Shown piece by piece: positions 10,230 to 20,449 of a DNA stretch of 64,000 nt. Position numbers and translations under genes: made by a program. Within the stretch, counting starts at the first letter, position 1; each line of letters starts with the position of its first letter. Source of the DNA: Lepidodermella squamata (lineage: Eukaryota; Gastrotricha). The stretch lies in the NCBI GenBank assembly GCA_047495785.1, contig JBLDXI010000004.1, positions 2,790,001-2,854,000 of the forward strand, read 5' to 3'. The notes beneath the pieces were generated by a model. It searched no databases, was not told where the DNA came from, and was given only the letters and a program-made list of their open reading frames with translations.

Positions 10230-11671
10230 CTGGAACTCAATGACGTGAATGTGAGCAGCAACTCGTCCTAGGATTTGTCGCTTAGTCAAGTCGTCCATCA
10301 GTTCTCGAAACTTAAGGCGGAAGACACGGGCGCATAAATCAGGGCGATCTGAGGCAGTCTGAGTTAGGACCCCGTTTTCGCGATGAAGTTCAGCTTCTAT
10401 TTCGGGCCATGCGGGGTTACAGGTCATAGTGACGAAAAACCCCGGATGATCGAAACTGCGGACCAAAGCCATGGCGTCTTGGTACGTTTGCTGCATAAAA
10501 CGCGGCGATCCAATGAAAGAAGAGGGTAAAACGGTGAGTTGACCAACACGATTGAGATCGCGGTCACCTTCAGCGACAGCATCGGCGAAGCCTTGGTATA
10601 GATCCGCCCGCAAAACATTTTGATTGTATTTAAGAAAGTTCAACCGCTGGGTTTCAATTTTGACCCAGGCATCGACGATATACTCCTGGAAAAGCCGGCC
10701 GTATAGTTGCAGATAGCTGCCTTCCCTCATCATTAGGCGATAAGCGTAGAACTCCATTGCTGTAATGTGGCTGCCACGGTAGCCTGCGTTGATCGGTATT
10801 TCGTCGGTGTAACCCAGGTCTCCTCGCGGAAACATAAGAGGATAGCGGAGAGGATCGTAATTAGCATTTCGCTCGTTGATACGACTCAAAGGACCACCAC
10901 GGAGGCGAAGAACAATATCACGACATTTCGCCTCTGGGTCCCAATCAGCACCTGGGAGAATTACTGCCAGTTCTTTCGCGTTAGGTAAATTATAACGACG
11001 ACGATCGACGTTTCGATCAGTTTTCAGCATCACGGCGATGTTTTCCGTGCTCTTTAACAATTCGGCGGCGTATTTGTAAATGTGAACGAAAGGGTTGGAT
11101 TGATGCATCATTTCCCTCAGGGTAGATACAATGACTGGATTGAGGTCCGGCATGTGGGTGAGGCGGTTGTTGATCTCATTGTCGGGATCATAAATGTAGA
11201 GCTGAGCAAATTTGGGTATGCCGTCTTCAGGTTCCAAAGCACCATATAAATGTCGCATCTCGCCGTGGACGCGAAAATTGAAATGCCTGCTTCGTCCGTT
11301 AGCAACACTGTGATCAAGTAGCATGCCCATTGAAGTGAATGCGAAATTATTGTTGTAGGCTCGAATAAACTGTCGGAATGTAACAGCAGATTCATGAGTA
11401 GATGTGAGAAGACGCATGAGATCGAAATCTGGTTGTTGAATTTCGGGTAGGTCGAACTTTCCACAACACATGGAATAAATCGGGTTTGTATTCGTCCCGG
11501 CCACTTTTTCTTGAACGAATAGTCGAGCATCACAATCTTGACAGTGTTGATTCATGTGACCGAGGCGATGAGGTTGAATAGCTTGTTCAACGAATAAACC
11601 ATTTCGAGCAACCCTAAAGGTCGTAGGTTTCTTCTCAACCCGAACCCGTCGAGGTTCGGCGACGTAAATAC
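10230..11671 (-). CDS. Helitron Rep (HUH endonuclease) domain, exon 7
   Basis: This 1,442-nt exon continues in frame from exon 6 (intron 11672-11723). It begins with GIYVAEPRR and has a Cys pair (NQHCQDCDARLF) typical of the Helitron-like N-terminal domain. It carries conserved Rep features such as DPLRYPLMFPRGD, IGSPRFMQQTYQDAMALV and HPGFFVTMTCNPAWPEI. It ends AAHIHVIEFQ, immediately before the metal-binding HUH motif, which begins the next exon. The 56-nt intron 10174-10229 (GTAAAT...TTTATAG) joins them without loss of frame, so the catalytic centre is split by an intron. The protein would nick the transposon strand in the nucleus. Confidence 0.85.
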
Positions 11672-11723
11672 CTAAATTTAATTATTGGCATCAATGATGA
11701 CAACATTGAACTTTTTGTTTTAC

Positions 11724-12913
11724 CTGGCGCGAAAGATTGAAAGAACTCTTGCTCTGTCAGATCATTCTGTGAGAATTGTAATTGAGCGATGATCTCAGGT
11801 GGAACGATTTGATCATCAACAGCCGAATATGGTGGTGGAATTAAAGCGGATGGTCGATGAACATTGAAAACAACAGATTCGGGTTGAGCTAAACGAAGCA
11901 AATTGTTAGAATGTTAAATTAGATCTCGACATTATACTAACCTGTGTTTTCTTCTTGTAGTAATCTTGCATTGACCTTCTTTGGGAGTGGCACATGAGGG
12001 GTACCGGGTATAGATGTGGCATTTCTCTGCCGCAATACAGGTACTGGAGTGCCATTCACAACTAAACCAAAAAATTAGTTCAACTTTTAACCATCTCAAA
12101 GAATTGACTCGCTCACCTGGTGGAGTTTTTAGAAATGGATTGGGAAAGGAAGCAGTCAAAGCAACAGGATTCGTAAATCTAAACGGTGGCGTTGGTATGT
12201 ACCGCGCCACTAATGGACTTGGTAGTCCCGGACCTAAACAAAAATTCTTAGAAAAGCTTGATCACCATATCAATGAACTTACTATTGAGCGTAGCAAAAG
12301 GATTAGGTGACATCAGTCTGACGTCATTGATAAATCTTGGAGCAGGTGGACGGTAGGGCTGAAAGTACGGAGCACCAATCGATCTTGGTGCTGGCAAAGG
12401 GAGTGGACTGCATAGTAGGGGGGCTAAGGTACAAAATTGAAGATAAAGCTGAAAATCAATGCTAATGCTCACAGTTTTGAACGGCCACCGCGTTAGGGTT
12501 GACAGTTCGCTGAGGGGTTTGAGCTGTCGCCGGAGCAACGGCGTTCTTCTTGGGTCTACCGCGAGCTTTCACGACTGGAGCTACAGCAATTGTCGTAAGC
12601 ATAGGGGCTAGAGTAAAGCTTAATTTTAAAGTGTGTGTTAAATCAATGTTGACACTAACAGACAGTTCTGAACTGGGTAACGGTTTGCTGTTTGCTGAGG
12701 TGTTAGAGCCACAGCTTGAGCTGGCGCCGGAGCAACAGCGTTCTTCCTGGGTCTACCTCGGCCTCTCACTGCTGGGGCTTGGGCTGGAGCTGAAACTGCT
12801 GCACTGGTCGATGGCTGGTCCTCCAAACGGAGTTGAACAGCTGCAACCTGCAACTTCTTGGCTGCCCTGTGTTGGTCGCCCCTCTCAATAAGCGGCTGCT
12901 TCCGCTTCGGCAT
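11724..12913 (-). CDS. Helitron Rep/helicase, N-terminal exons 1-6 (AT-hook region)
   Basis: The start ATG is at 12913 (MPKRKQPLIERG). Exons by frame and splice sites: 12664-12913, 12473-12607, 12283-12423, 12117-12233, 11942-12061 and 11724-11888. Introns are 50-60 nt and all interrupt codons after base 1, so every internal exon is a multiple of three. Exon 1 holds an AT-hook-like GRGRPRKN and exon 2 a near-copy, ARGRPKKN, each followed by AVAPA and ending VQN; this is an exon duplication. Exons 3-6 are Pro-rich and probably disordered. The exact donor sites of exons 1 and 2 are inferred. The role of this part is probably DNA binding or nuclear targeting ahead of the Rep domain in the next exon. 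Confidence 0.6.
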
Positions 12914-13674
12914 TGATGATTATTTATAAGTTGTTATAGTAGGGTAAAACAAAAACAAAAAACTTTTCCACAAACACACAGGCACACACACACTAAGTTA
13001 AGACTAAGAAATGAGTGATCTAAGTTAAGCTAAAGTTAAATTATGAACAACGTGAACTATAAACGGGTATATACTTGTATACAGGTGATTGTTGTGAGAA
13101 CAACCGATATACGCTAAGCAATTAACCAATCAAGGCAGTGTAGCAACGAACTTGCAGTAAAACGCCAGTTAAACAGCAAAGGATGAGAACCACGAAGGAA
13201 TCGTTTTCCTTCATTCCGGGGCCCGCGCTGCGCGTACGCAAATTTTTGTCTCTTCTCGAAACTTGAACTCTTTTAAATACGAAAAATTATATGCCTGAAT
13301 TAAATAATATACAGTACGCACAAAAAGTAAGGTCCCCCCTGGTGAAGGTCATTGAAAACGCAAAAAAATCGGGCCACAATTTTTACCCGTATTATTTTTG
13401 TAATATTTATATTTCTTATAATTAAATAAACAATATTTAATACATTTAATATTATTTTAAAATTTTATTTTGCCGCAGTAGAAAATTTTGTTTCTAATTT
13501 TTCAGCACAGTTTTTTTCAAAATCTCAAATGGTTACATTATGGTTTTATCCATATTTGTTGTAGGCGGCTGTCCGCTGTATCTTTTAAGACCAAAATATG
13601 CATAGCTTTCCATCTTTTTCTAAACGCTGAGCGTTACTTTGTGTAAAATCGCACAAAAACCTCATAAAAACGAG
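12914..13674. other. Region upstream of the Helitron gene, no gene seen
   Basis: Contains a short (CA)n-like stretch at 12977-12995 and AT-rich sequence. The Helitron promoter (minus strand) and its 5' TC end must lie here or further on, but no terminus could be recognised. Confidence 0.35.
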
Positions 13675-14154
13675 GTTTTTCAAGGCGTTATTCCAAAATC
13701 TAACATGGTAACGCCTCAATTTTTTTGCGCTAATTGAAAGAGCAAGACGAAAAACGTAAGTTACATGGAGAAAAGCGTCGCCTTACCATCGTCGTTTTAA
13801 AGCTTCTTCCCTTTGAAGGAAACTTTCATAATTTCAACTTTTCCGAATTCCTAGAATTACCGCTCACAAAACCCTTTTAAAGAATTAGTCTTTAGGTGTT
13901 TTAGTCACAACTAAGCTAGCCCATCAAGGATGTCTATAGATCACGCTCATATCTTTTATGGATATGAAATTATAGAGCCCAATGTAGACACTTGCTCTGG
14001 AGTTAACCGCTTTTGGTCGCAAACAGTTTCACAACGACGCCGGTAAGGCCACGCTTTTCTCCATGTAACTTACGTTTTTCGTCTTGCTCTTTCAATTAGC
14101 GCAAAAAAATTGAGGCGTTACCATGTTAGATTTTGGAATAACGCCTTGAAAAAT
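13675..14154. repeat. Inverted-repeat element with ~115-bp arms (MITE-like)
   Basis: Arm 13675-13800 and arm 14025-14154 are reverse complements over at least 105 bp with very few differences; they share for example GGCGTTATTCCAAAATC and GACGAAAAACGTAAG. The spacer is about 230 bp and has no coding frame. No clear target duplication was found, so the element borders are uncertain. A non-autonomous DNA transposon is the simplest reading. Confidence 0.5.
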
Positions 14155-14529
14155 CCGCTAATAAACCTCAGGATAAATAGCCATAAAAGATGATTATCTT
14201 CAGCTAATAAACCTAATTTTTTTTCTAGTCTATAGTTTTTGCTTGTGTGTATGGATGAAAAACGAATGGAATGCAGCTTCGAGTAGTAATCAGAAAGGGT
14301 CACAGCCATTGTTGTGTAACTTTATTACGCCGCATGCTTCTATTCGCAGTCTATCGATAGTTATTTAGCTAAAGCTTTTTAGCTGATAATAAGCTGAGGC
14401 ATAGCCTAGGTTTTTTAGCTAGCCTTGGCTAAATGGAAATAGCTAATTAGCTATACTTTTTTCCTAGTGAATGGATCTGTAATAATTTGCAAATAAGTAA
14501 TAACATGCAAATAGCGTACCAACTTTCAA
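14155..14529. other. AGCTA-rich stretch without a gene
   Basis: From about 14360 to 14460 the sequence is built of recurring AGCTAA, TTAGCT and GCTAGC words. No protein or RNA gene is seen. Confidence 0.3.
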
Positions 14530-14972
14530 AAAGGAACGCGGTACGCTAAGCTTGAGCTATCGCGGGCCGGACTGGTGGAACGTACTGCCGACCGAAGCTC
14601 ATCAAGCAGCATCGGCCAAGGAATGCCGCGAAGCTGTGTACAATCATTGTTACTCTACCAATGCTGGGAAATTAAAGTTAAATAAAAATTAGCGGAGGCC
14701 TTGTTCTGGTTATGCTTGAGATGAAATATTAAATTTGTGATTTTATTTTTATGTTTAATGTTTATACTGCTATGCTGTACTTAACGATTCTTGTTGCGAT
14801 TACATCAGAACATAATTGATCGAGTGTCTGATCTATAACTTTGTTTTCTCCTACTACACCTTTCCTGTCCTATAATCTGAACTTGTCCTGCAATTATATG
14901 TTGTTTTCCTTAACATTGTCAAGCTGCCCTCTCTTGGGCGTATGAGCTTTCAAATAAATAAATAATAAATTT
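14530..14972 (+). mobile_element. 3' remnant of a LINE retrotransposon
   Basis: A plus-strand frame at about 14534-14691 reads LSYRGPDWWNVLPTEAHQAA and ends at a stop. It resembles the W-N-x-L-P C-terminus of CR1/jockey-type ORF2 proteins. About 260 bp downstream comes TGCCCTCTCTTGGGC...AAATAAATAAATAATAAA (14924-14972), like the 3' UTR and simple A-rich tail of such elements. Only this end survives, with no reverse transcriptase upstream. Confidence 0.4.
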
Positions 14973-14993
14973 TCATAAATCGACCGGAAGGAA

Positions 14994-15245
14994 TTACCTG
15001 CAGCAGTGATCGAACTGTTCGTTTGAGATTGCGTTAGGATTAGGCTGACAACCTCGTTCATCCGGCTTGGCGAAACCTAGATCGTCAATTTTATTCTTCA
15101 AAGTCCACTCGACGAAGTTACGTGGGGAAAGGCCAAGGGCGCTGTGGAAAAACTTTGAACACACGCGAATGTTGCCGGCCGAAGCCTTGTTCGAAAACGC
15201 GCCATCGAGGTGAAAAGTGTGGTGTTTCGAAGGACCACGTCGAGG
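14994..15245 (-). pseudogene. Exon fragment of a transposase-like protein
   Basis: The minus strand is open from the MITE border at 15245 to a consensus donor (CTGCAG then GTAATT, near 14997). It contains GNIRVCSKFFHSALGLS...PDERG. From memory, a VCKKFFxxTLGxS...PDxRG block occurs in the N-terminal part of an uncharacterised transposase-like family in invertebrates. No catalytic region follows in the window, so this is a solitary exon, possibly cut on its 5' side by the neighbouring MITE. Family assignment is tentative. Confidence 0.3.
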
Positions 15246-15411
15246 CAGTGTGCGAAGTAGGATCCCCGAGCTGAGATGTTTTCTAGCAAGCTTCCAGCAC
15301 CCGGCCACAGTAACCAAAGGGTCCCCTCTGTGGTTTTTTTAGCCTTACTCTGGTGGGAATCCCAGAGCTGGGTTGTCGCGATACCCCAGCACCCCTGTAC
15401 TGCGCACCCTG
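15246..15411. mobile_element. hAT-type MITE copy, diverged
   Basis: It begins CAGTGTGCGAAGTAGGAT and ends GTACTGCGCACCCTG, imperfect inverted ends. It shares the internal ACCAAAGGGTCCC(C)...CTGTGGTTTTTTT block with the MITE at 55840-56003. The 8-bp flanks do not match each other, so either the target duplication has decayed or the copy has been rearranged. Confidence 0.5.
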
Positions 15412-15430
15412 GCCGTAGTCGTACCGTAGT

Positions 15431-15600
15431 CGTTAGCGTCGTTTAATACAACTCAGATTCGGGCTTGTTCACGTCAGTTACAGACAGTTGACGGGTGACA
15501 AGTTTGCTTCCCTCTTCGTTCACATAAAAACTCTGCTATCACCTTTTACTTGTCACTGATGTAAACTTGCCCAAATCATAGTTATTCAACGACGCTAACG
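15431..15600. repeat. Short inverted-repeat element (~170 bp hairpin)
   Basis: The ends CGTTAGCGTCGTT (15431-) and AACGACGCTAACG (-15600) are perfect reverse complements, and similarity continues about 45 bp inward (for example CGGGCTTGTTCACGTCAGT versus its inverted copy). No target duplication was recognised. Probably a small MITE. Confidence 0.45.
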
Positions 15601-17323
15601 CTCCCATATCTGTGGCTTATCAATTTAGTTATCGTTAGTTATTTAATTAGTATCGCCGTCATCAATTCTTGAAAATTGTTAGTTCATTTCGGTTTTAGGT
15701 GATACATTTTCAGAAAACTTTGAAGACCTCTTGTTTCCTAATTCAAAGATCTACTTTCAATGACATTGCATATGCATGAAGATCATTCTATAATTTTTGG
15801 TAGAAATCAGAGGAACTTTGAATTTAGAATGGCTCGTTTCTAAAATACGTAATAATAATTCATTAACATCTTATTGCAATTTCTCTCGCAGCTATATAAA
15901 TAGCAAAGTACATCCTATTAGCTGCTGTATTAAATTCTAAATTCTGCATTGTTGATAGGGTTATTATACCTCAACTTTTACTCGAATTCGGCACTTAAGT
16001 TATAGCTGATTGGATAAAGATTGGATATTTGATATTGATTGGGAATCGGAAAAGGAAAATTCCGGAATAAGGTCGCTACTATACTATTGCAGAGTGCTGG
16101 CTCTTTCGATATATTCAACCTGTTATCGCCATTTCTTTTAAACAAAGTGTGATGAATTATTCTCTTAGTTTCATTTCATTTGTTCGTTTTCAATTATTTC
16201 GCTGCATTGAAAATAAAGATTTACGGCACCGATTCACGGATAATATTCACGGTTTTTCATTGGTCACGGCAGCTAATTTTTCTATCTGTAAAATCTGCAA
16301 TCGAAAAATTCCAGAAGAACGCGAGAAAACTTTGAAGAATTATAGGAAGGATAGGCGAAAAAAGCTGAATTTTTCTTTTCTCTTCAAGATGAGTCCAAGA
16401 ACGCACTATAGCAATCGCAGCTAATGGCAATTTTATAGCCCTTGAAAAAAGATAGTAATTTGAGATGCAACGGCTCCGCAGTTGTAAACAACCGCAATAT
16501 AGCAGTATAATGATATATAGAAATATGCGCTAGTACTGGCGGTCCCTTACGTCGCAACACGAACGATTTGCTCGAAGCGAATTCTTTTTCCAGCCGGAAA
16601 GGTTCTGGTTTTGATGTTTCTTTAGGCTGCATAGTTCTTTTCTATGGCTCTTAAAAACCATAAAATATTTGTATCACTATTCGAACGCTGGATTATGAAT
16701 GAAACGTGCGTATTTTTTGCCAATTTTGGACACATTGATTTAAGAATGGCGCGTGCGTGATACGCCCCGATCTTCTTGAAAATTCAACTGGGTTCAATAA
16801 CAAGGGTTCAGCTGGTTTACTGTATTAGCTGCTCACAGGAGGTCGTAAGCTGTTCGCGTGCCAAGTCAAGTAGATAAACAACATCTGACGCGGTTTTCAA
16901 GCACGAGCACTTTCCTTATTTCATTTGTTGATCCTCTAGATTTAACTGCTAGTTTTAACTTTTAACAACTTTTAACAGGGTATTAGTAAATCTTAGCACC
17001 GACCCTTCCCCATTTTTCTGGGGAATCAGGGGAATTTTCTGAAGCATTTTCTGTAGCTTCTGCTCTTCTAAAAAATTTTTGCTTCGTGATTATGAGGAAT
17101 GTGTGGTGTGAAATTATTCCCCCATCTAAATAATCTCACTCAGCTGTCCGAAATTGATTGGATAAGTCTAATTCTGACGCCCCCCCCCCCCCCCCTCCTT
17201 AGTTACGCCTTGCATAGGTAGACATAACATAATTTAAGCAAGGTAGAAATTTTTTATAAGCAACGATCAATTGACCAATCAGGGCGGTGCGCGCCAAAGT
17301 TCAGCTTTCTAGTGGTTTCGCAA
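15601..17323. other. Intergenic region upstream of the lectin gene
   Basis: No convincing gene on either strand. A homopolymer run of about 17 C lies at 17180-17197. The lectin promoter should fall in the last few hundred bases, but no specific element could be identified beyond AT-rich sequence. Confidence 0.35.
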
Positions 17324-19600
17324 ATGATTGCTCATTACTATGCTGTGTTGTTGGCGCTGTTGCTGGCATCAAGCGACGTAGCTTGGGGCAGCAAGCCGTT
17401 GAACTGGGTGCGGTGCTTTTCGAAGCAGAGCAACCGATTCACCAGCTGCGTACCAGCTGCCAATGGCTGTGATCCACTCCGCGAATTTCAGGTTGTCCTC
17501 GAATTTAATTTCTTCCTCGAGATCTTAAAGTGTTCCTATAACGATAGTGGGGTGGCATTTTTCGAACTGAAGGCGTCTGCAACACCGGGGTCTGTTTATT
17601 CATCGGCTACGTGTTTTTTCTTATGATTTCATTCTGATTTAGAATGCCCGGATGTGCTACAAATACGCGTCCTTTACCCCGTTTTGTGTTCCTGGGAACA
17701 TTGGATGCAACAACCCGGGTGATATGAATGTAAGCAACATTCCACACCATACCAATGAATCAAAGAATAAGATGAAAATCCTGCTTTTCATTTTTCAAAT
17801 TATAACCAGACGATTTGGTTCGACGACCAAAAGCCCGTGTTGAGCTTAAAATTCAACCTGAACGAATGCGAGAAGAAGAAAGCTGCATTTGCGGTAAGGA
17901 TTGTTGGAAACGGTGACAATTTTGCATGTTGATATAATTTTTGTCATTGCAGACGCTGGCATTCAGGCGCTGTTCCTCGAACAATGCCATTAAGACATGT
18001 GTTCCTGACCCGAACTCCTGCCCCAATAGCTGGGTGAGTGATTTGCCAGTAGTCTTGGGCAGTTTGTTTTGTGATTTGTGATTCTTGACTATTTTATAAT
18101 CTACAGGTTACTGAAACAACTCTGTATCCCAATCTCGCGTCGTGCATCAAGGATATCTCGCCTCCTGTAAGTTCGCCTTCAATGAGAATTTTCGTGCTCC
18201 TGAGTGTCTGTATATCAAACAGTGACGGATTTTTCATTATGGAAATCAGAAGGCCGTATTCGGGCCCTCAGAGAAAAATCCCAAGGGGGGAACCTCACAT
18301 TTTCTGACTTGTTGGAAAATTCCACAGGAGGGACCATTTCGATTAGTGAAAAACCGCCTGTAATGAGCATGTTTTCGGCCTTCTTTGAAGCTTTTGGGAC
18401 AGCATTATATGCAAAAATTCACGATAAATTTCTCCCAATGCGGTGCGGCAGAAGTCTTCGAATCAACAAAAAACTGAGGACAAATTTCAAAAGAAAAAAT
18501 GCATCAAAATATGGATGATTCATAGGAACCCTGTAGCTGGACTTCCGGGCATCTTGGACCTTAAAGCTATTTAAAAATGACAAGGCTTGTGGGCCGCAAC
18601 CAATACAAGTTATCTAGTTGAGAAGAAAAATGAAGGTTGAGAAGCACTGCTGTTGAATAGTATTAGGCATGGTTAAATTTTGCCATTAGGAAATCCAATT
18701 TCTCTATGGCTAAATTTAAATCCTTAATTCCGTTTTTTATTTCATTTTGTATGTTATTTTCACTGGAGTGTGCCTCTTCAACACCCGACAAATTAGTTGC
18801 AGGTAAGGCGCATGTAGGAATAGGATTACTCTATGGCTTTCCATGGAGAAATCAAACTTGTTGATACCCTCTGGAACCGTCTGTACCCGTTTAGTCGAGG
18901 GTTCTATGGAGTATTCCTATTCCGACTTGCCCACAATCCTGAGCCAATTTTTGATGTGTATATACCCCTATGAAACTAGCACGAAACAAATATTATACAA
19001 ATCCGCCTTAATTTCTTCCATAGAGAAATATCTTGCAATAGAGATGTCGATGACAAAGCTTACCTATATGGGCGCGTAGGAATAAAACGTTTCGTTATTT
19101 TCTAGTCTTATTTCCGCTGCGTCGACAAATCTGACGGGACCACGGCTAATTGCGTAAGCGAGTCGACAGGCTGCAATGCGGCAACTCAGCTTCGAATTCC
19201 GGCTAATGTCGCCTATGCGGACGAGAACACTTGCAAGGCTGTGGTCAAGAAGTACTTGATGCTCTACGTTAAACCGGATAGGACTCCAGGCAGCAAAGCT
19301 ACTGCCGCGTCGAAATGCATCGCGAACAATGCTACGATAGCCACGATTAAATCAGCAGCCGAGCTGGCCACGGCCTCGCCAGTGTTGGACCAGTTTTCGA
19401 ACTCGTACTTCTGGATCGGTCTCACTCGACAACAAGCCGTTCTCAAATGGGACGATGGCTCTGATTTCAATTTCCCCGGAGCACAGTGGGGTTTGCCAAT
19501 TTACGACGGCTGCGTTGTTACCTACTCACCAGCGTATTCCTTTACAGCAACAAATTGTGATAACGGAGTAGAACGAGTCTTATGCGAACATTTTGCGTAA
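17324..19600 (+). CDS. Secreted C-type lectin domain protein (six exons)
   Basis: Exons are 17324-17491, 17643-17729, 17810-17893, 17953-18033, 18107-18166 and 19106-19600. They join to a 324-residue protein. Residues 1-22 (MIAHYYAVLLALLLASSDVAWG) are a signal peptide. Residues ~23-160 are a Cys-rich region (CVPAANGC, CVPGNIGC, CVPDPNSC modules) that I do not recognise. The last ~120 residues are a C-type lectin fold with WIGL, KWDDG, CVVTYSP, NCDNG and VLCE. The usual calcium/sugar motifs (EPN or QPD, and WND) are not evident, so carbohydrate binding is uncertain. All five introns lie between codons. Introns 1-4 are 60-151 nt, while intron 5 is 939 nt. This is the most ordinary host-like gene in the window. 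Confidence 0.8.
18167..19105 (+). other. Long intron 5 of the lectin gene, with a possible hAT-like insertion
   Basis: It is many times longer than the four other introns. A segment from CAGTGACGG (18221) to GGTTGAGAAGCACTG (ending about 18646) is bounded by CAGTG and CACTG, as in hAT elements. The inner ends do not pair well and no 8-bp target duplication is visible, so this is only a suggestion. Confidence 0.3.
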
Positions 19601-19739
19601 TTGCTATATCGGAGAAACGTTTTGTGAAGTTAATTGAATGACTGAGTGGAAGTGGGAGAAAGACACATCTGAAATTGCGAGTCTCAATAAAATTAACTAA
19701 TGGGGAATTCAATCAATTGAATTCAATTCAGTCAATAAG

Positions 19740-19900
19740 GGTTATTTTCGAATTTCGAAGCTCCCTTAATCATAAAGTTTATGACGTCGATTATAACACG
19801 AGTTTTTCTCAGCCGACACAGCCACAGTAGTGTTTGCAAATCTGCGTCATTTTGACGTCATAAAGTCGACTTAATAATAAAGGGAGCTTCGAAAATAACC
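19740..19900. repeat. Small inverted-repeat element (MITE-like, 161 bp)
   Basis: Ends GGTTATTTTCGAA and TTCGAAAATAACC are perfect inverted copies. Pairing continues with small gaps through AGCTCCCTT...AAGGGAGCT and TATGACGTC...GACGTCATA. It lies just downstream of the lectin stop codon. A target duplication was not clear. Confidence 0.5.
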
Positions 19901-19904
19901 AATA

Positions 19905-20110
19905 TCGTTCGTATGACATTTCGGCCCACGACTTTCTGGCCACGACTTTTCAGTCCCGTCAATAGAGCCGGAAGACAATTCAGCCCGCGCGGCATGAGAG
20001 CCCACATTTAAATAAAAAAGAGCGACATTTTATCCGCGAAACTTTGGCGAGCGACGTTTCAGCCCAAAATATTCATTTCAAAGACGACATTTTAGCCTGC
20101 GAAAATTCAA
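19905..20110. repeat. Degenerate short tandem repeats of a GACATTT-AGCC word
   Basis: Variants of GACATTTCGGCCC, GACTTTTCAGTCC, GACAATTCAGCCC, GACATTTTATCC, GACGTTTCAGCCC and GACATTTTAGCCTGCG recur every ~25-40 bp. This is a decayed tandem repeat without coding signs. Confidence 0.4.
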
Positions 20111-20117
20111 CCGTAAC

Positions 20118-20236
20118 TTTTTTCCGCAGCAAATATCTTTTTTTCGCAGTAAATATCTTTTTTTCGCAGTAAAATATTTTTCCCGCAGGAAAGGCTTTTT
20201 TCCGCAGGAAATCGACTTTTTCTCGCAGTATAATTT
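20118..20236. repeat. Tandem TTTTTTCGCAG repeats
   Basis: Six copies of a ~20-bp unit of T-rich sequence followed by CGCAG(T/G)AAA occur in a row. Each looks like a nematode-style splice acceptor (TTTTCGCAG), although the nearest gene on the plus strand has already ended. Confidence 0.5.
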
Positions 20237-20347
20237 TAAATAACGCAAATTGTCTTGCAAATTTCACCAAAAGATTTCTAGTTCAAAATTGAGATGGAAA
20301 ATGTATCGTTGTTATGGGTCAAGGGTGACAGAGATTCAATCGAAATA

Positions 20348-20403
20348 TACGAAAAAGAGCTTATTTATTTCATAAATATGAAATAAATAAGCTCTTTTTC
20401 GTA
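20348..20403. repeat. Near-perfect 56-bp palindrome
   Basis: Arms of about 26 bp, TACGAAAAAGAGC... and its reverse complement, with a 2-4 nt centre. Immediately downstream of the MULE transposase stop (minus strand). It could form a hairpin at the mRNA 3' end. Confidence 0.7.
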
Positions 20404-20407
20404 AGAA

Positions 20408-20449
20408 CTTTTAACTTGTTGTTTCAATATTGAAACAACAAGTTAAAAG
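20408..20449. repeat. Perfect 42-bp palindrome overlapping the MULE stop codon
   Basis: Reads CTTTTAACTTG...CAAGTTAAAAG with no mismatch, centre at 20428/20429. It encodes the last residues of the transposase and its stop on the minus strand. It is only 4 bp from the preceding palindrome. Confidence 0.75.

Larger units (their letters stand above)
4323..12913 (-). mobile_element. Helitron rolling-circle transposon (coding region), split by a LINE
   Basis: The minus strand carries the full coding signature of a Helitron: an N-terminal region with AT-hooks, a Rep HUH nuclease domain and a PIF1-type helicase, about 1,700 residues in eight exons. A LINE (about 5,136-8,247) sits in the last exon between the helicase motifs after MRVIDDPA and the FPEWLLRVGDG segment. 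The span given is only the coding extent, because the 5' TC and 3' CTRR termini were not located. Apart from the LINE, no other frame breaks were seen, which suggests the LINE arrived recently in a previously intact element. Confidence 0.85.
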
